A stretch of DNA of 64,000 nucleotides from Trebonia sp035571275 (GTDB taxonomy: Bacteria > Actinomycetota > Actinomycetes > Streptosporangiales > Streptosporangiaceae). A program made the translations under genes and the position numbers. This document shows positions 1-9,516 of the stretch, in pieces; the stretch's first letter is position 1; each line of letters starts with the position of its first letter. Below the pieces are notes generated by a model. It worked only from the letters and a program-made list of their open reading frames with translations, did no database searches and was not told where the DNA came from. The stretch lies in NCBI GenBank assembly GCA_035571275.1, contig DATMKQ010000105.1, forward strand, positions 1 to 64,000. Reading direction: 5' to 3'.

Positions 1-1
1 C

Positions 2-679
2 ACCAACATCGACCAGCTGGTGTTCAACACCGTGCAGGACGGCTTCCTCGGCGGTTACCTGGCCGCGGGCATGACCAAGACCGGCAAGGTCGCCACGTTC
101 GGCGGTGAGGACTTCGGCACCGTGACGATCTACATGGACGGGTACTGGGACGGCGTGCAGTACTACAACCAGCAGCACCACACCAACGTCCAGGTGCTTG
201 GCTGGAACGAGCAGACCCAGAAGGGCTCCTTCACCGGTGACTTCACCAACCAGACGAAGGGCCAGACGGTTACCCAGACGTTCATCAGCGAAGGCGCGGA
301 CGTCATCTTCCCGGTGGCCGGGAACGTGGGCCTTGGCGCCGCCAAGGCGGTCCAGGACGCGGACGCCGCTGGCGGGCACGTCAACATGCTGTGGGTTGAC
401 ACCGACGGCTGCATCAGCGCCGCGCAGTACTGCAAGTACTTCATCAGCAGCGTGACCAAGGGCATCCAGGCCGCGGTGAAGAACGCCGTGACCACGGCGG
501 CGGGCGGCACGTTCAAGGGCGGCACCTACGTCGGCACGCTGGCCAACGGTGGCGCCGTGCTCTCGCCGTTCCACGATTTCTCTGGCTCGGTCCCGGCCTC
601 GCTGCAGAGCGAGCTGAAGACGATCGAGACCGGCATCGAGAATGGCACCATCAAGACGCCGACCAAGAGCCCGGTCTAA
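2..679 (+). CDS. BMP-family ABC transporter substrate-binding protein, C-terminal part (5' end outside window)
   Basis: The reading frame is open from base 2, so the start lies left of the window and about 226 residues are visible. The visible part has the periplasmic-binding-protein hinge pattern of the Bmp/PnrA/Med family. This includes a stretch around LNs 'GGEDFGTVTIYMDGYWDGV', then 'GADVIFPVAGNVGLGAAKAV' and 'VDTDGC', the conserved ligand-pocket regions of that family. The family binds nucleosides (TmpC/PnrA) and is a lipoprotein on the outer face of the membrane; the lipobox cannot be seen here. The ATPase and two permeases of the same importer follow directly, 16 bp downstream of the stop at 677-679. 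Purine or pyrimidine nucleoside is the likeliest ligand by family and context, but specificity is not shown by the sequence. Confidence 0.9.
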   Translation, partial: TNIDQLVFNTVQDGFLGGYLAAGMTKTGKVATFGGEDFGTVTIYMDGYWDGVQYYNQQHHTNVQVLGWNEQTQKGSFTGDFTNQTKGQTVTQTFISEGADVIFPVAGNVGLGAAKAVQDADAAGGHVNMLWVDTDGCISAAQYCKYFISSVTKGIQAAVKNAVTTAAGGTFKGGTYVGTLANGGAVLSPFHDFSGSVPASLQSELKTIETGIENGTIKTPTKSPV

Positions 680-695
680 GCGCGGTCGAACGTAC

Positions 696-2309
696 GTGGA
701 ACTTGAGCTCAGGGGCATCACCAAGAGGTACGGCCTGCTCGCGGCAAACGACGGGATCAGCCTGTCGGTGGCCCCTGGCCAGGTCCACGCCCTCCTCGGC
801 GAGAACGGGGCGGGCAAGACCACGCTGATGAACGTCCTGTACGGGCTGACCCAGCCCGACGAGGGCGAGATCCTGATAAACGGCAAGCCGGTGAAGTTCG
901 GCTCGCCGCGCGACGCGATCGCGGCCGGCATCGGCATGGTGCACCAGCACTTCATGCTGGTGCCGGTCTTCACGGTCGCGGAAAACGTCACGCTCGGCAT
1001 CGAGGAGGCCGACCGGGTCGGCCTCCTCGACCGGCGCAAGACCCGGCGCGATGTCGCCGACCTGTCGCACCGCTACGGCCTCGACGTCAACCCCGACGCC
1101 ATGGTCGAGGAGCTCCCAGTCGGCATCCAGCAGCGAGTCGAAATCGTCAAGGCGCTGGTGAGACGGGCGAACGTGCTGATCCTCGACGAGCCGACCGCGG
1201 TGCTCACCCCGGCGGAGACCGAGGAGCTGTTCCGCATCATCCGCCAGCTCTGCGACGGCGGGACCTCCGTCATCTTCATCTCGCACAAGCTGAAGGAAGT
1301 CCAGGCGATCGCGGACACGATCACCGTGCTGCGCCGCGGCAAGGTCGTCGGCCAGCGTACGCCGCCGGCCACCGAGGACGACCTGGCCACCCTGATGGTC
1401 GGCCGGGACGTGCAGTTGCGGGTGACCAAAGAAGCCGCCAGGCCCGGCGAGGTCATGCTGGAGGTCGACGGCCTGATGGTGGCAGGGGAGCACGGCGACC
1501 TGCCGGTAAACGGACTGTCGTTCCAGGTCCGGACCGGGGAGATCCTGGGCATCGCCGGTGTGCAGGGCAACGGTCAGACGGAGCTGTGCGAGGCGCTGAT
1601 GGGCCTGCGGCCGACGTTCGCGGGAACGGTGCGGCTGAACGGCCGCGACCTCACCCGCGCGTCACCGCGGACCCGGCTGCGTGCGGGCGTCGCCTATGTC
1701 CCGGAAGACCGCACGGAGGACGGCCTCGTCAGTCCGTTCTCCGTAGCTGAGAATCTTATTCTCGACACGTACGATCGCCGGCCATACGCGTCCGGCCTGA
1801 ACCTGAACATCCCCGCCATCCGCGAGAACGCCAAAGAGCGGATCCAGGAGTTCGATATCCGCACCGACTCCCCCGGCACCCAGGCAGGCACGCTCTCCGG
1901 CGGCAACCAGCAAAAGGTCATCCTGGCCAGGGAGGTCGGGCGCGAGCACAAGGTTCTTATCGCCAGCCAGCCAACCCGCGGCCTCGATGTCGGTTCCATC
2001 GAGTTCGTGCACCGCAGGATCGTGCAACAGCGCGACCACGGCGTCGCCGTGATCATCGTTTCCTCCGAACTTGACGAGATCTACGCCCTCGCCGACAGGA
2101 TCGCGGTCATGTACGAAGGCAAGATCACCGGCTTCCGCGATCCCGACGTGCCGACCGCCGAACTCGGCCGTCTGATGGCCGGCGGCGCGGACGGCGGCCA
2201 CGCGCTCGCACCTGGCCATCTGCCCGACATGGACATAGACGGCAGCGCGGCACCGGACGGCGCGACGGCCGGCGAACCAGAAGCGACCGCCTCGCAGGAG
2301 GAATCATGA
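696..2309 (+). CDS. ABC transporter ATP-binding protein, tandem-ATPase type (nucleoside/simple sugar uptake)
   Basis: This is the energising subunit of the importer, about 537 aa with two nucleotide-binding domains in one chain, as in RbsA/MglA/NupO. The first domain has Walker A GENGAGKT (about residues 35-42), a signature-like LPVGIQQRVEIV and Walker B LILDEPTAVLT. The second has the degenerate P-loop GVQGNGQTEL and the intact signature LSGGNQQKV. Its Walker B region reads VLIASQPTRGLD and lacks the catalytic Glu, as is usual for the second half of this subfamily. An ATG at 642 is in frame but would overlap the previous gene. The GTG at 696 gives the normal N-terminus VELELRGITKRYG. The stop overlaps the next start (ATGA at 2306-2309), indicating translational coupling. 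Confidence 0.93.
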   Translation: MELELRGITKRYGLLAANDGISLSVAPGQVHALLGENGAGKTTLMNVLYGLTQPDEGEILINGKPVKFGSPRDAIAAGIGMVHQHFMLVPVFTVAENVTLGIEEADRVGLLDRRKTRRDVADLSHRYGLDVNPDAMVEELPVGIQQRVEIVKALVRRANVLILDEPTAVLTPAETEELFRIIRQLCDGGTSVIFISHKLKEVQAIADTITVLRRGKVVGQRTPPATEDDLATLMVGRDVQLRVTKEAARPGEVMLEVDGLMVAGEHGDLPVNGLSFQVRTGEILGIAGVQGNGQTELCEALMGLRPTFAGTVRLNGRDLTRASPRTRLRAGVAYVPEDRTEDGLVSPFSVAENLILDTYDRRPYASGLNLNIPAIRENAKERIQEFDIRTDSPGTQAGTLSGGNQQKVILAREVGREHKVLIASQPTRGLDVGSIEFVHRRIVQQRDHGVAVIIVSSELDEIYALADRIAVMYEGKITGFRDPDVPTAELGRLMAGGADGGHALAPGHLPDMDIDGSAAPDGATAGEPEATASQEES

Positions 2310-3631
2310 CAGCCCCGCCGCCCGCGACGGAGCCACCCGCGCCCCCTCCCGGCCCGACGGAGAACGATACCCAGGAGAGTAAGCACTCTCCGTTCGGGCA
2401 AATTCTTCTGCAAGCTATCCAGGAGAACACCGTCACGATCACGGTGCTCGCCCTGTTCAGCGCCGCCATAATCGGGGGGTTGCTGGCCGCGTTCACCAAC
2501 ACCGGGGTGCTGCACGCCTGGGGGGACTTCTTCTCCGCGCCAGGGAACGCGGTCGCGCAGGCCTGGGACGTCGCGGCGGGCACATACGTGGCGCTGTTCC
2601 AGGGGTCGGTGTTCAACCCGCATACGGTCGCGGCGCTGTTCCAGCAGGCGTCGTTCTCGACGGCCGTGCACGACGGCTTCCTGTCCGCGGTGTTCAACCC
2701 GCTGTCCGAGACCGCGGTGCAGGCGACACCGCTGATCCTCACCGGACTCGCCGTGGCGCTGCCGTACCAGGCCGGGTTGTTCAATATCGGCGGGCAGAGC
2801 CAGTTCATCGGCGGCGCCGTCATGGCCGCGTGGCTCGGCTACGCCTACAACATGCCGTTCTTCGTGCACGTGGTCGTCTGCGTTATCGGGGCGTTCGTCG
2901 GCGGAGCCGCGCTCGGCTGGCTGGCCGGCGAACTCAAGGCGCGTACCGGGGCGCACGAGGTGATCACCACGATCATGCTCAACTACGTCATGCTGTACTT
3001 CCTGGCCTACGTGCTGTCCTCGCACTCGCTGATGCAGGCGCCCGGGGGGTCGAACGCGATCACCTTGCCGATCACGTCCGATGCCCACCTGCCGCTGCTG
3101 GCCGGGACGCACCTGCGCATCAACGCCGGCTTCCTGATCGCGCTGGCCGCCGCCTTCGCGGTGTGGTGGCTACTCAACCGGACCACCACCGGGTTTGAGT
3201 TCCGCAGCATCGGCTCCAACACCAGCGCCTCGCGGGTCGCCGGGATGAACGTGGAACGAAACTGGGCCCTGGTGATGACGATCGCCGGCGGGCTCGCCGG
3301 GCTGGCCGCGGCCTCGGTCATCCTGGGCACGGACTTCACGCTCAACCCGCAGAGCTATGGCACCTACGGCATCGACGCGATTACCGTCGCGCTGCTCGGG
3401 CTAGGCAGGCCAGGCGGCGTGGTGCTGGCGGGGCTGCTATTCGGCGCGCTGCACGCGGGATCGCCCGCTATGCAGACCGCCACCGGCACCCCGGTGCAGA
3501 TCGTGCAGGTGCTGCAAGCGCTGATCGTGCTCTTCGTGGCCGCCCCGCCGCTGGTCAGAACCATTTACCGGGTGCGCGCCGCACGAGCGCGAGGGGTCAG
3601 CACCACGATGTCCAAGGGGTGGAACGCGTGA
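2306..3631 (+). CDS. ABC transporter permease (BMP/nucleoside type), first permease
   Basis: This 441-aa polytopic protein belongs to the BPD_transp_2 (RbsC/YufP) permease family. A Pro-rich cytosolic head of about 40 residues precedes the first membrane segment (TITVLALFSAAIIGGLLAAF). A long extracytoplasmic loop follows, then a core of about eight segments. The family-typical TARTGAHEVITTIMLNYV-like region is seen here as GELKARTGAHEVITTIM. The C-terminal part contains GLAGLAAASVILG and DAITVALLGLGRPGGVV. It overlaps the ATPase by 4 bp and the second permease by GTGA at 3628-3631, so all subunits are probably made from one transcript. It forms the membrane channel with the next gene product. 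Confidence 0.92.
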   Translation: MTAPPPATEPPAPPPGPTENDTQESKHSPFGQILLQAIQENTVTITVLALFSAAIIGGLLAAFTNTGVLHAWGDFFSAPGNAVAQAWDVAAGTYVALFQGSVFNPHTVAALFQQASFSTAVHDGFLSAVFNPLSETAVQATPLILTGLAVALPYQAGLFNIGGQSQFIGGAVMAAWLGYAYNMPFFVHVVVCVIGAFVGGAALGWLAGELKARTGAHEVITTIMLNYVMLYFLAYVLSSHSLMQAPGGSNAITLPITSDAHLPLLAGTHLRINAGFLIALAAAFAVWWLLNRTTTGFEFRSIGSNTSASRVAGMNVERNWALVMTIAGGLAGLAAASVILGTDFTLNPQSYGTYGIDAITVALLGLGRPGGVVLAGLLFGALHAGSPAMQTATGTPVQIVQVLQALIVLFVAAPPLVRTIYRVRAARARGVSTTMSKGWNA

Positions 3632-4950
3632 CTTCGCCTGCTTCCGCCGAGCGCCTGCCCGTGCTGCTGACTCCCGGTCCGTCCGTCGGCGCCGGCGCAG
3701 CGCACTGGGGTGGCCGGTTCGCGGCGCCGATCACGTACGTGGTGTTCGGACTCGTGAACATCCTGGTTTTCGGTGTGCACTCGCACCACGACGCCGCGTT
3801 CTCGTTCACGCCCGAGTTCGCTAAAGTCTCCGTGCCGAACCTGACGCTGGCCGCGGCGGTCACTTGTTACGTGTGCGGCGCCATCACGCTTGTCCTGGCG
3901 GTCGTGCGACTACTCGACGTGCTCGGGATTATCCGGCTGGGACGCGTCTGGCGGCGGGTGATCGTCGGTGTCGTGCTGTTCCTGTTCATCATCGCGCTGC
4001 TGGCCTGGGCCGATGGCGGGCAATCGATCCCGTTCAACGTGGTGAACCTGCTATCGGGCACGCTGGACGTCTCAATTCCGATCATGCTCGGCGCCCTGAC
4101 CGGCGTGATCTGCTCCACCTCAGGCGTGGTGAACATCGCCATCGAGGGCCAGCTGCTGCTCGGCGCGTTCTGCGCCGCGATCGCGACGTCCGTCACCGGG
4201 TCGCTGTGGCTCGGCCTGGTCTGTGGCGCGCTGGCCGGATCCCTGGTGGCGGTGCTGCTCGCGCTGTTCGCGATCGCCTACCGCGTCGACCAGATCGTGC
4301 TCGGCGTCGTGCTCAACACGCTGGTGCTCGGCCTGACCGGGTACCTGTACAACGCGATCATGGTGCCGTACGGCAACACGCTGAACAACCCGAACACCTT
4401 CAACCCTATAAAGATCCCCGGGCTCGGCGACATCCCGATCATCGGACCGGTCTTCTTCGACGCGACGATCTTCCTGTACATCACGTACGTGCTGCTGGCA
4501 GGGATACAGATCGGGCTGTTCCGCACGCGGTGGGGGCTGCGCACCCGGGCGATCGGCGAGCACCCGGTGGCGGCGGACACCGTGGGCATCAGGGTGCTGT
4601 CGCTGCGGTACCGCAACGTCATCCTCGCCGGGCTCATCGCCGGGATCGGCGGCGCGTACTTCACGGTCGGTTCCGTCGGCTCGTTCGGGCCTGACATGTC
4701 CTCCGGCGAGGGGTACATCGCACTGGCCGCGATGATCTTCGGACGGTACACGCCGTTCGGCGCGATCGGGGCGGCACTGCTGTTCGGGTTCACGACCCAG
4801 TTGCAGTCGATCCTGTCGTCGATCAACGTGCCGATCCAGTCCAACCTGCTGCTGCTCACCCCGTACGTGGTGACGATCGTCGTGGTGGCGGGCCTGGTCG
4901 GCAAGGTCCGCGGTCCGCGCGCCGAAGGTGTCCCTTACGTCAAGTCCTGA
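3628..4950 (+). CDS. ABC transporter permease (BMP/nucleoside type), second permease
   Basis: This is the second BPD_transp_2-family permease of the importer (YufQ/NupQ-like), 440 aa. An in-frame GTG exists at 3619. The GTG at 3628 is preferred because it overlaps the preceding stop as GTGA and has AAGGGG about nine bases upstream. The N-terminal 100 residues form extra membrane segments. The conserved core begins near GTLDVSIPIMLGALTGVICS and includes NIAIEGQLLLGAF, the family's EGQ motif. It ends with GYIALAAMIFGRYTPFGAIG. It presumably pairs with the upstream permease as a heterodimer. The mutase gene starts 14 bp after its stop, so transport and sugar-phosphate metabolism are probably co-transcribed. 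Confidence 0.92.
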   Translation: MTSPASAERLPVLLTPGPSVGAGAAHWGGRFAAPITYVVFGLVNILVFGVHSHHDAAFSFTPEFAKVSVPNLTLAAAVTCYVCGAITLVLAVVRLLDVLGIIRLGRVWRRVIVGVVLFLFIIALLAWADGGQSIPFNVVNLLSGTLDVSIPIMLGALTGVICSTSGVVNIAIEGQLLLGAFCAAIATSVTGSLWLGLVCGALAGSLVAVLLALFAIAYRVDQIVLGVVLNTLVLGLTGYLYNAIMVPYGNTLNNPNTFNPIKIPGLGDIPIIGPVFFDATIFLYITYVLLAGIQIGLFRTRWGLRTRAIGEHPVAADTVGIRVLSLRYRNVILAGLIAGIGGAYFTVGSVGSFGPDMSSGEGYIALAAMIFGRYTPFGAIGAALLFGFTTQLQSILSSINVPIQSNLLLLTPYVVTIVVVAGLVGKVRGPRAEGVPYVKS

Positions 4951-4964
4951 CACGCTGGCGCAGA

Positions 4965-6725
4965 ATGGATGCCGGAGGCGGGCAGTTCAGGGGGCGGGTG
5001 CGAGTGGCGATCGGGGCGGAGTTGCGCGAGGCGATCGACGCGATCGAGGCGTGGATCGCGGACGATCCGGATCGGCGTGACCAAGCCGAGCTGCGGGGAT
5101 TGCTGGATCTTGCCGAGACCGGCGACGGCGGCGTCAACCCCGCCGACGCCGCGGATGCTGAAGCGGAGTTGCGGGATCGGTTCACGGGGCGGCTGACGTT
5201 CGGGACCGCCGGGCTGCGCGGGGCGGTCGGCGCAGGGCCGAACCGGATGAACCGCGCCGTGGTCAGGGCCGCGACCGCGGCGGTGGCGGGGTGGCTGCTC
5301 GACGCGGCGAGTGCAACCACGCCGGCGGTCGTCGTTGGATGTGACGCCAGGCACCGGTCGGCGGACTTCGCGGACGAGGCGGCTCGGGTGCTGGCGGGCG
5401 CCGGGATCCGGGTACACCTGCTCCCCAGGCCCGGACCAACGCCGTTGCTCGCGTTCGCGGTCCTGCACCTCGGCGCCGACGCGGGGATCATGATAACGGC
5501 AAGCCACAATCCGGCCGCGGACAACGGGTACAAGCTGTACCTGAGCGACGGCGCGCAGGTCATCCCGCCAGTGGACGCCGAGATCGAGGGGCGGATCGCC
5601 GACCTCGGCCCGCTTTCCGCCGTCCGCACGGCGAACCTGAACGACCCGCTGATCGCCCGGCACGGCGACGAGGTCGCGGCGGCCTACCTGGACGCCATCG
5701 TCGGCCAGGCCGCCGCCGGGGCGGCGGCCGACACGGACCTGACGGTTGTCTACACACCGATGCACGGGGTGGCCGGCGAGCTCATGGTGCGCGCGATCCA
5801 GCGGGCCGGGTTCGCGGCGCCGCACGTCGTGGCCGCACAGGGCAAGCCCGACCCGGACTTCCCCACGGTGTCGTTCCCCAACCCCGAGGAGCCCGGCGCC
5901 CTCGACCTCGCGCTCGCCGACGCGCGAGCGCAAGGCGCGGACCTGGTGCTCGCCAGCGACCCGGACGGAGACCGGCTGGCCGTCGCCGTCCCGACCGCCG
6001 ACGGCGGCTGGCGGCAACTGAAAGGCGACCAGGTCGGGGCGCTGCTCGGCGCTTTCCTGCTTGACAGCCAGACTCCCGCGGCGCAAGACAGGGTCGTCGC
6101 CACCACGATCGTCTCCTCCACGCTGCTGTCCAAGATCGCGGCCAAGGCGGGCGCGCGGTGCGAGGAAACACTCACCGGGTTCAAGTGGATCGCCAGGGCG
6201 GCCGACGGTCAACCAGGCGCGACGTTCGTCTTCGGGTACGAGGAGGCGCTCGGCTACGAGGTCGGGCAGGCGGTTCGCGACAAGGACGGCATCGGCGCGG
6301 CGCTCGCCGTGCTGGCCATGACCGCCGCCGCCAAGGCGGACACCAGGTCTCTCACCGATGAACTCGACGACCTCGAACGAGCTCACGGCGTGCACCTGAC
6401 CGAGCAGCTGTCGCTGCGCATCCCCGACCCGGCGGGCGTGATGCGGCGGCTGCGGGCCGCTCCCCCGACGGCGCTTGGCGGCTGGCCGGTCGAAAAGACC
6501 ACCGACTACACCAGCCAGGGAACCGGGCTGCCGCCGTCGGACGTGCTCAGCTACACGCTGCCGCAAGCCAGAGCGGTCGTCCGCCCGAGCGGCACCGAAC
6601 CCAAGATCAAGGCCTACCTCGAAGTGGCGGAGCCCGCCATGGTCGACCTGGCCGCCGCGCGCGGCCGCGCCGCGCAGCGGATGGAGCCGCTGCGCGCGGC
6701 GGTGACGGCGCTGCTCGCGCAATAG
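4965..6725 (+). CDS. phospho-sugar mutase (alpha-D-phosphohexomutase family; phosphoglucomutase/phosphopentomutase type)
   Basis: This 586-aa enzyme interconverts sugar 1- and 6- (or 5-) phosphates through a phosphoserine. The four-domain layout is visible: FGTAGLRG near residue 79, the phosphoserine loop ITASHNPAADNGYK with Ser about 180, the Mg-binding DPDGDR about 332-337, the substrate loop FGYEEALGYEV, and the phosphate-binding RPSGTEPK about 540-547. Length and the GTAGLRG/EEALGY signatures resemble the PGM2/PmmB branch, which includes phosphopentomutases, rather than ManB. Placement directly behind a nucleoside-type importer supports a role in converting ribose-1-phosphate to ribose-5-phosphate after phosphorolysis; that role is inferred from context. 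An alternative in-frame GTG at 5004 would shorten the N-terminus by 13 residues. Confidence 0.88.
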   Translation: MDAGGGQFRGRVRVAIGAELREAIDAIEAWIADDPDRRDQAELRGLLDLAETGDGGVNPADAADAEAELRDRFTGRLTFGTAGLRGAVGAGPNRMNRAVVRAATAAVAGWLLDAASATTPAVVVGCDARHRSADFADEAARVLAGAGIRVHLLPRPGPTPLLAFAVLHLGADAGIMITASHNPAADNGYKLYLSDGAQVIPPVDAEIEGRIADLGPLSAVRTANLNDPLIARHGDEVAAAYLDAIVGQAAAGAAADTDLTVVYTPMHGVAGELMVRAIQRAGFAAPHVVAAQGKPDPDFPTVSFPNPEEPGALDLALADARAQGADLVLASDPDGDRLAVAVPTADGGWRQLKGDQVGALLGAFLLDSQTPAAQDRVVATTIVSSTLLSKIAAKAGARCEETLTGFKWIARAADGQPGATFVFGYEEALGYEVGQAVRDKDGIGAALAVLAMTAAAKADTRSLTDELDDLERAHGVHLTEQLSLRIPDPAGVMRRLRAAPPTALGGWPVEKTTDYTSQGTGLPPSDVLSYTLPQARAVVRPSGTEPKIKAYLEVAEPAMVDLAAARGRAAQRMEPLRAAVTALLAQ

Positions 6726-6759
6726 CCGGGGGATGGTGCCGCCCGCGCTGGCCAGTCCG

Positions 6760-6765
6760 TAGGAT
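6760..6765 (+). promoter_or_regulatory. -10-like element TAGGAT for a leaderless FUSC gene transcript
   Basis: TAGGAT lies six bases upstream of the ATG at 6772, and no Shine-Dalgarno sequence sits in the interval. A TANNNT hexamer 6-8 bases before a start codon is the usual geometry of leaderless actinobacterial mRNAs, so transcription probably begins at or next to the A of the ATG. No convincing -35 was seen. Confidence 0.45.
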
Positions 6766-6771
6766 TTTGAA

Positions 6772-9219
6772 ATGGCACAGCCCTGGTGGAAACCAGTCTG
6801 GTCGGTCCCCGCCGCGATGCGCGCGGCGCGAGCGACCATCGTCGTCCCCGCGCTGTTCGCGCTGTCCGATAAGGTCATCGACAATCCGCAGGTCGCGCTG
6901 TTCGCGACGTTCGGCGGGTTCGCGACGCTTGTGATCGCCAACTTCGGCGGCACGAGAAAAGACAAACTCATCGCCCACACCGGGCTCGCCGTCACCGGCA
7001 GCCTCGCCCTCATCATCGGCACGCTCGTCAGCGGCACCACCTGGCTCGCCGCGCTCGTCACGATCCCGGTGACGTTCGCGATCTTCTTCGCCGGAGTCGC
7101 GGGCCCGAACGCCGTGTCCGGCTCCACCGCGGCCATGTTCGCGTACGTGCTGCCGGTCGCCTCGGCTGGTAACGCGGCCATGATTCCGTCCCGGCTCGAA
7201 GGCTGGTGGCTGGCGTCGGTGGTCGGCACCGCTGCCGTGCTGCTGCTGTCCCCGCCGACCCCCGGCGACAGGCTCCGCGCCGCCGCGGCCGAACTGGCCG
7301 GGGAACTCGCCGGCCGCGTCCGGGTCGCCGCGGCCGGGGAGGCCATGCAGCCGCAGGCCGTGCGCGCGGCCAGGGACAAGCTGATGGCCGCGTTCACCGC
7401 CGCCCCGTACCGGCCGACCGGCCTGGCGACCGCCGACCAGGCGCTCGGCGGGCTCGTCCAGTCGCTCGAATGGGGTGCCGCGCAAATCGCCGACATGTTC
7501 GACGGGCACATCGATATGACCCTGACCTGCCCGGCCGACCGTGACCTGCTGCGCGCCGCGGCGACGATGTTCGGCGATGTGCAGGCGCTGCTGTCCGGGC
7601 AGGCGGTGGATCCTGACTTCAATGGCATCGAGGCGGCACGGGCCAGGTCCGCGGCGAGGCTGCGCGACCTGTCAGAGGCCGACGACGCCGGGGTCGATGC
7701 CAGGGTAGCGGCGGCACATGCCGTGCACGCCCAGGCGATCGCCACCGTCGCGCGCGGCGCGGCGGCCGACGCGCTGATCGCCTCCCGCCGCGCCACCCCT
7801 GAGACCATCGCCGCGGTGCGCCGCAACTGGTACGGCCAGTCCCCGGCCAGCGCCCCGCCCGTCGCCGCCCAGGTTGCCACGACCGGATCCGCCAGCCAGG
7901 CGTCGACCGCCGCCACCGCGACCCTCGGCACGCCACCCGGCAGCGCACCGCTGAACCTGAACGGGGCGCAAGCCACCGCTCCGGCGTCTGACGGAACGAG
8001 CGGCACCGCGATCAGTCCTGCCCCCATTCTCCTGAACGGAGCGGGGCGACTGTCCAGCCTCGGCTCCGCCCCGCCGGTGGCCAGCCTGGTGGGGGCGACA
8101 AGGGTGGTGGCCAGACACGCCACGGTCCGTTCCGTATGGTTCTTGAATAGCCTGCGCAGCGCGCTCGCCCTTGCCGTGGCGGTCGCGGTCGCGGATGTTT
8201 CCGGTGTCCAGCACGGGTTCTGGGTGGTGCTCGGGACGCTTTCTGTGCTGCGGACCAGCGCGTCGGCGACCGGAGCGACGGCGTGGCGGGCGCTGGCCGG
8301 GACCGTCGTCGGGTTTGCCATTGGCGCGCTGCTGCTGTTCGGGATCGGGACCACGTACACCGCGCTGTGGGTGGCGCTGCCGGTGGCGGTGCTCGTGGCT
8401 GCCTACGCCCCGGGGACGACGCCGTTTCTCGTGGGGCAGGCTGCGTTCACCGTGACGATCGTCGTGTTGTTCAACCTGCTCGCCCCCGCCGGGTGGAAGG
8501 TGGGACTGCTACGGGTCGAGGACGTCGCGATCGGCTGTGGCGTCAGCCTGGTGGTCGGGGTGCTGTTCTGGCCGCGCGGGGCGGGCTCGGTGGTCGCGGA
8601 CGACCTCGCGGACGCGTTCCGGCGCGGCGCGGACTACCTGACGCAGGCGGTGGAGTGGGCGCTGAGCGAGCTAATGCTGCCGCCGGCCGCCGCCGCGCCC
8701 GCCATCGGCGCGGCACTGCGGCTCGATGACGCCGTGCGCGGGCTCCTGGCCGAACAGGGCAGCAAGCGGATCAGCAAAGAGGACTTGTGGACGCTGGTGA
8801 TGGCGACGACGCGGTTGCGGCTGACCGCTCAATCGCTCGCCGCGTTGCGGCAGGCGGAAACGGCGCCGGGCGCCCCGCCAGGGGCCGCGTGCCTGCCGCT
8901 GGCCGGGTCGGAGGAGTACGCGGGCGCACCGGCGTGCGTGGCGCTGCAATCGGAGGCCACGGGGCTTGCCGGGTTCTACAAACAGGTGGCGGACGAGGTC
9001 GGGCGGACCGGGCGATCGCGACCGCTGGCGCCGGTCGCCGCGCCACCGATTCTGGGGCCGGCCGTGCCCAGGTCCGGGACCACGGGCGCGCCGGGATCCG
9101 TCCACCCGCACGTGCTGTGGGTGCAGGAGCACCTGCACCATCTGAGCCAGGCCGCGCAAATGGTCATCGAGCCCGCGGTGCACGTCGCGGAGGCACGCCG
9201 ACGTCCCTGGTGGCGGTAG
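6772..9219 (+). CDS. FUSC-family integral membrane protein (aromatic-acid exporter-like)
   Basis: This 815-aa protein has the duplicated layout of the FUSC/AaeB superfamily. A first block of about five or six membrane helices (residues about 25-160, e.g. LALIIGTLVSGTTWLAALVTI) precedes a soluble helical region with a low-complexity Ala/Pro/Thr linker (about 350-440). A second membrane block follows (about 460-610, e.g. TPFLVGQAAFTVTIVVLFNLL) with the FUSC-typical LRSALALAVAVAVAD and FWPRG at its end. The C-terminal 200 residues are cytosolic and helical. Characterised relatives export aromatic carboxylic acids in Gram-negatives; the actinobacterial substrates are unknown. It stands alone between the mutase gene and a very small gene. 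Confidence 0.82.
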   Translation: MAQPWWKPVWSVPAAMRAARATIVVPALFALSDKVIDNPQVALFATFGGFATLVIANFGGTRKDKLIAHTGLAVTGSLALIIGTLVSGTTWLAALVTIPVTFAIFFAGVAGPNAVSGSTAAMFAYVLPVASAGNAAMIPSRLEGWWLASVVGTAAVLLLSPPTPGDRLRAAAAELAGELAGRVRVAAAGEAMQPQAVRAARDKLMAAFTAAPYRPTGLATADQALGGLVQSLEWGAAQIADMFDGHIDMTLTCPADRDLLRAAATMFGDVQALLSGQAVDPDFNGIEAARARSAARLRDLSEADDAGVDARVAAAHAVHAQAIATVARGAAADALIASRRATPETIAAVRRNWYGQSPASAPPVAAQVATTGSASQASTAATATLGTPPGSAPLNLNGAQATAPASDGTSGTAISPAPILLNGAGRLSSLGSAPPVASLVGATRVVARHATVRSVWFLNSLRSALALAVAVAVADVSGVQHGFWVVLGTLSVLRTSASATGATAWRALAGTVVGFAIGALLLFGIGTTYTALWVALPVAVLVAAYAPGTTPFLVGQAAFTVTIVVLFNLLAPAGWKVGLLRVEDVAIGCGVSLVVGVLFWPRGAGSVVADDLADAFRRGADYLTQAVEWALSELMLPPAAAAPAIGAALRLDDAVRGLLAEQGSKRISKEDLWTLVMATTRLRLTAQSLAALRQAETAPGAPPGAACLPLAGSEEYAGAPACVALQSEATGLAGFYKQVADEVGRTGRSRPLAPVAAPPILGPAVPRSGTTGAPGSVHPHVLWVQEHLHHLSQAAQMVIEPAVHVAEARRRPWWR

Positions 9220-9322
9220 CGCGGCACGTTCGGGGCCTCTGATCACGAAACAGTACCGCTGGGTGATAGTACGGTTATATCCTCATGTGGGGTTTTTGCG
9301 ACGCATCCGGAGGCGACACACC

Positions 9323-9469
9323 GTGGAGCACGAACACATCGAGGACATCGTGAACACCGCCGCGCGGATGGCGCTCGAGGGCATCGTGAGCTTGTCCTAC
9401 ACGCATGAGGAACGCGCACGGCTCGAGCACGCCGCGCGGACGGGTGAGTGGCTCCCGCCGGTCTCGTAA
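9323..9469 (+). CDS. small hypothetical protein (48 aa)
   Basis: This short frame encodes a charged, mainly helical peptide beginning (M)EHEHIEDIVNTAAR and ending GEWLPPVS. The GTG at 9323 is chosen over the upstream GTG at 9263 because a clear GGAGG at 9309-9313 lies nine bases before it. The 20 extra residues of the longer version (Arg-rich) look like translated leader. No membrane segment, Cys motif or recognised domain is present. It converges on the GH127 gene, whose stop is about 45 bp away. Function unknown; the gene call rests on the ribosome-binding site and acceptable codon usage. Confidence 0.5.
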   Translation: MEHEHIEDIVNTAARMALEGIVSLSYTHEERARLEHAARTGEWLPPVS

Positions 9470-9516
9470 CCCCACGCGGCGAGAACGAGCGTCCCGTGGT
9501 GTTTCTCTACGGGCCG

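Noticed and set aside
4935..8360. 1141-codon minus-strand frame across the mutase and FUSC genes
   Set aside because: It is antisense to two well-supported genes. The text is Arg/Ala/Ser-rich without motifs; in GC-rich DNA the antisense frame stays open by codon bias.
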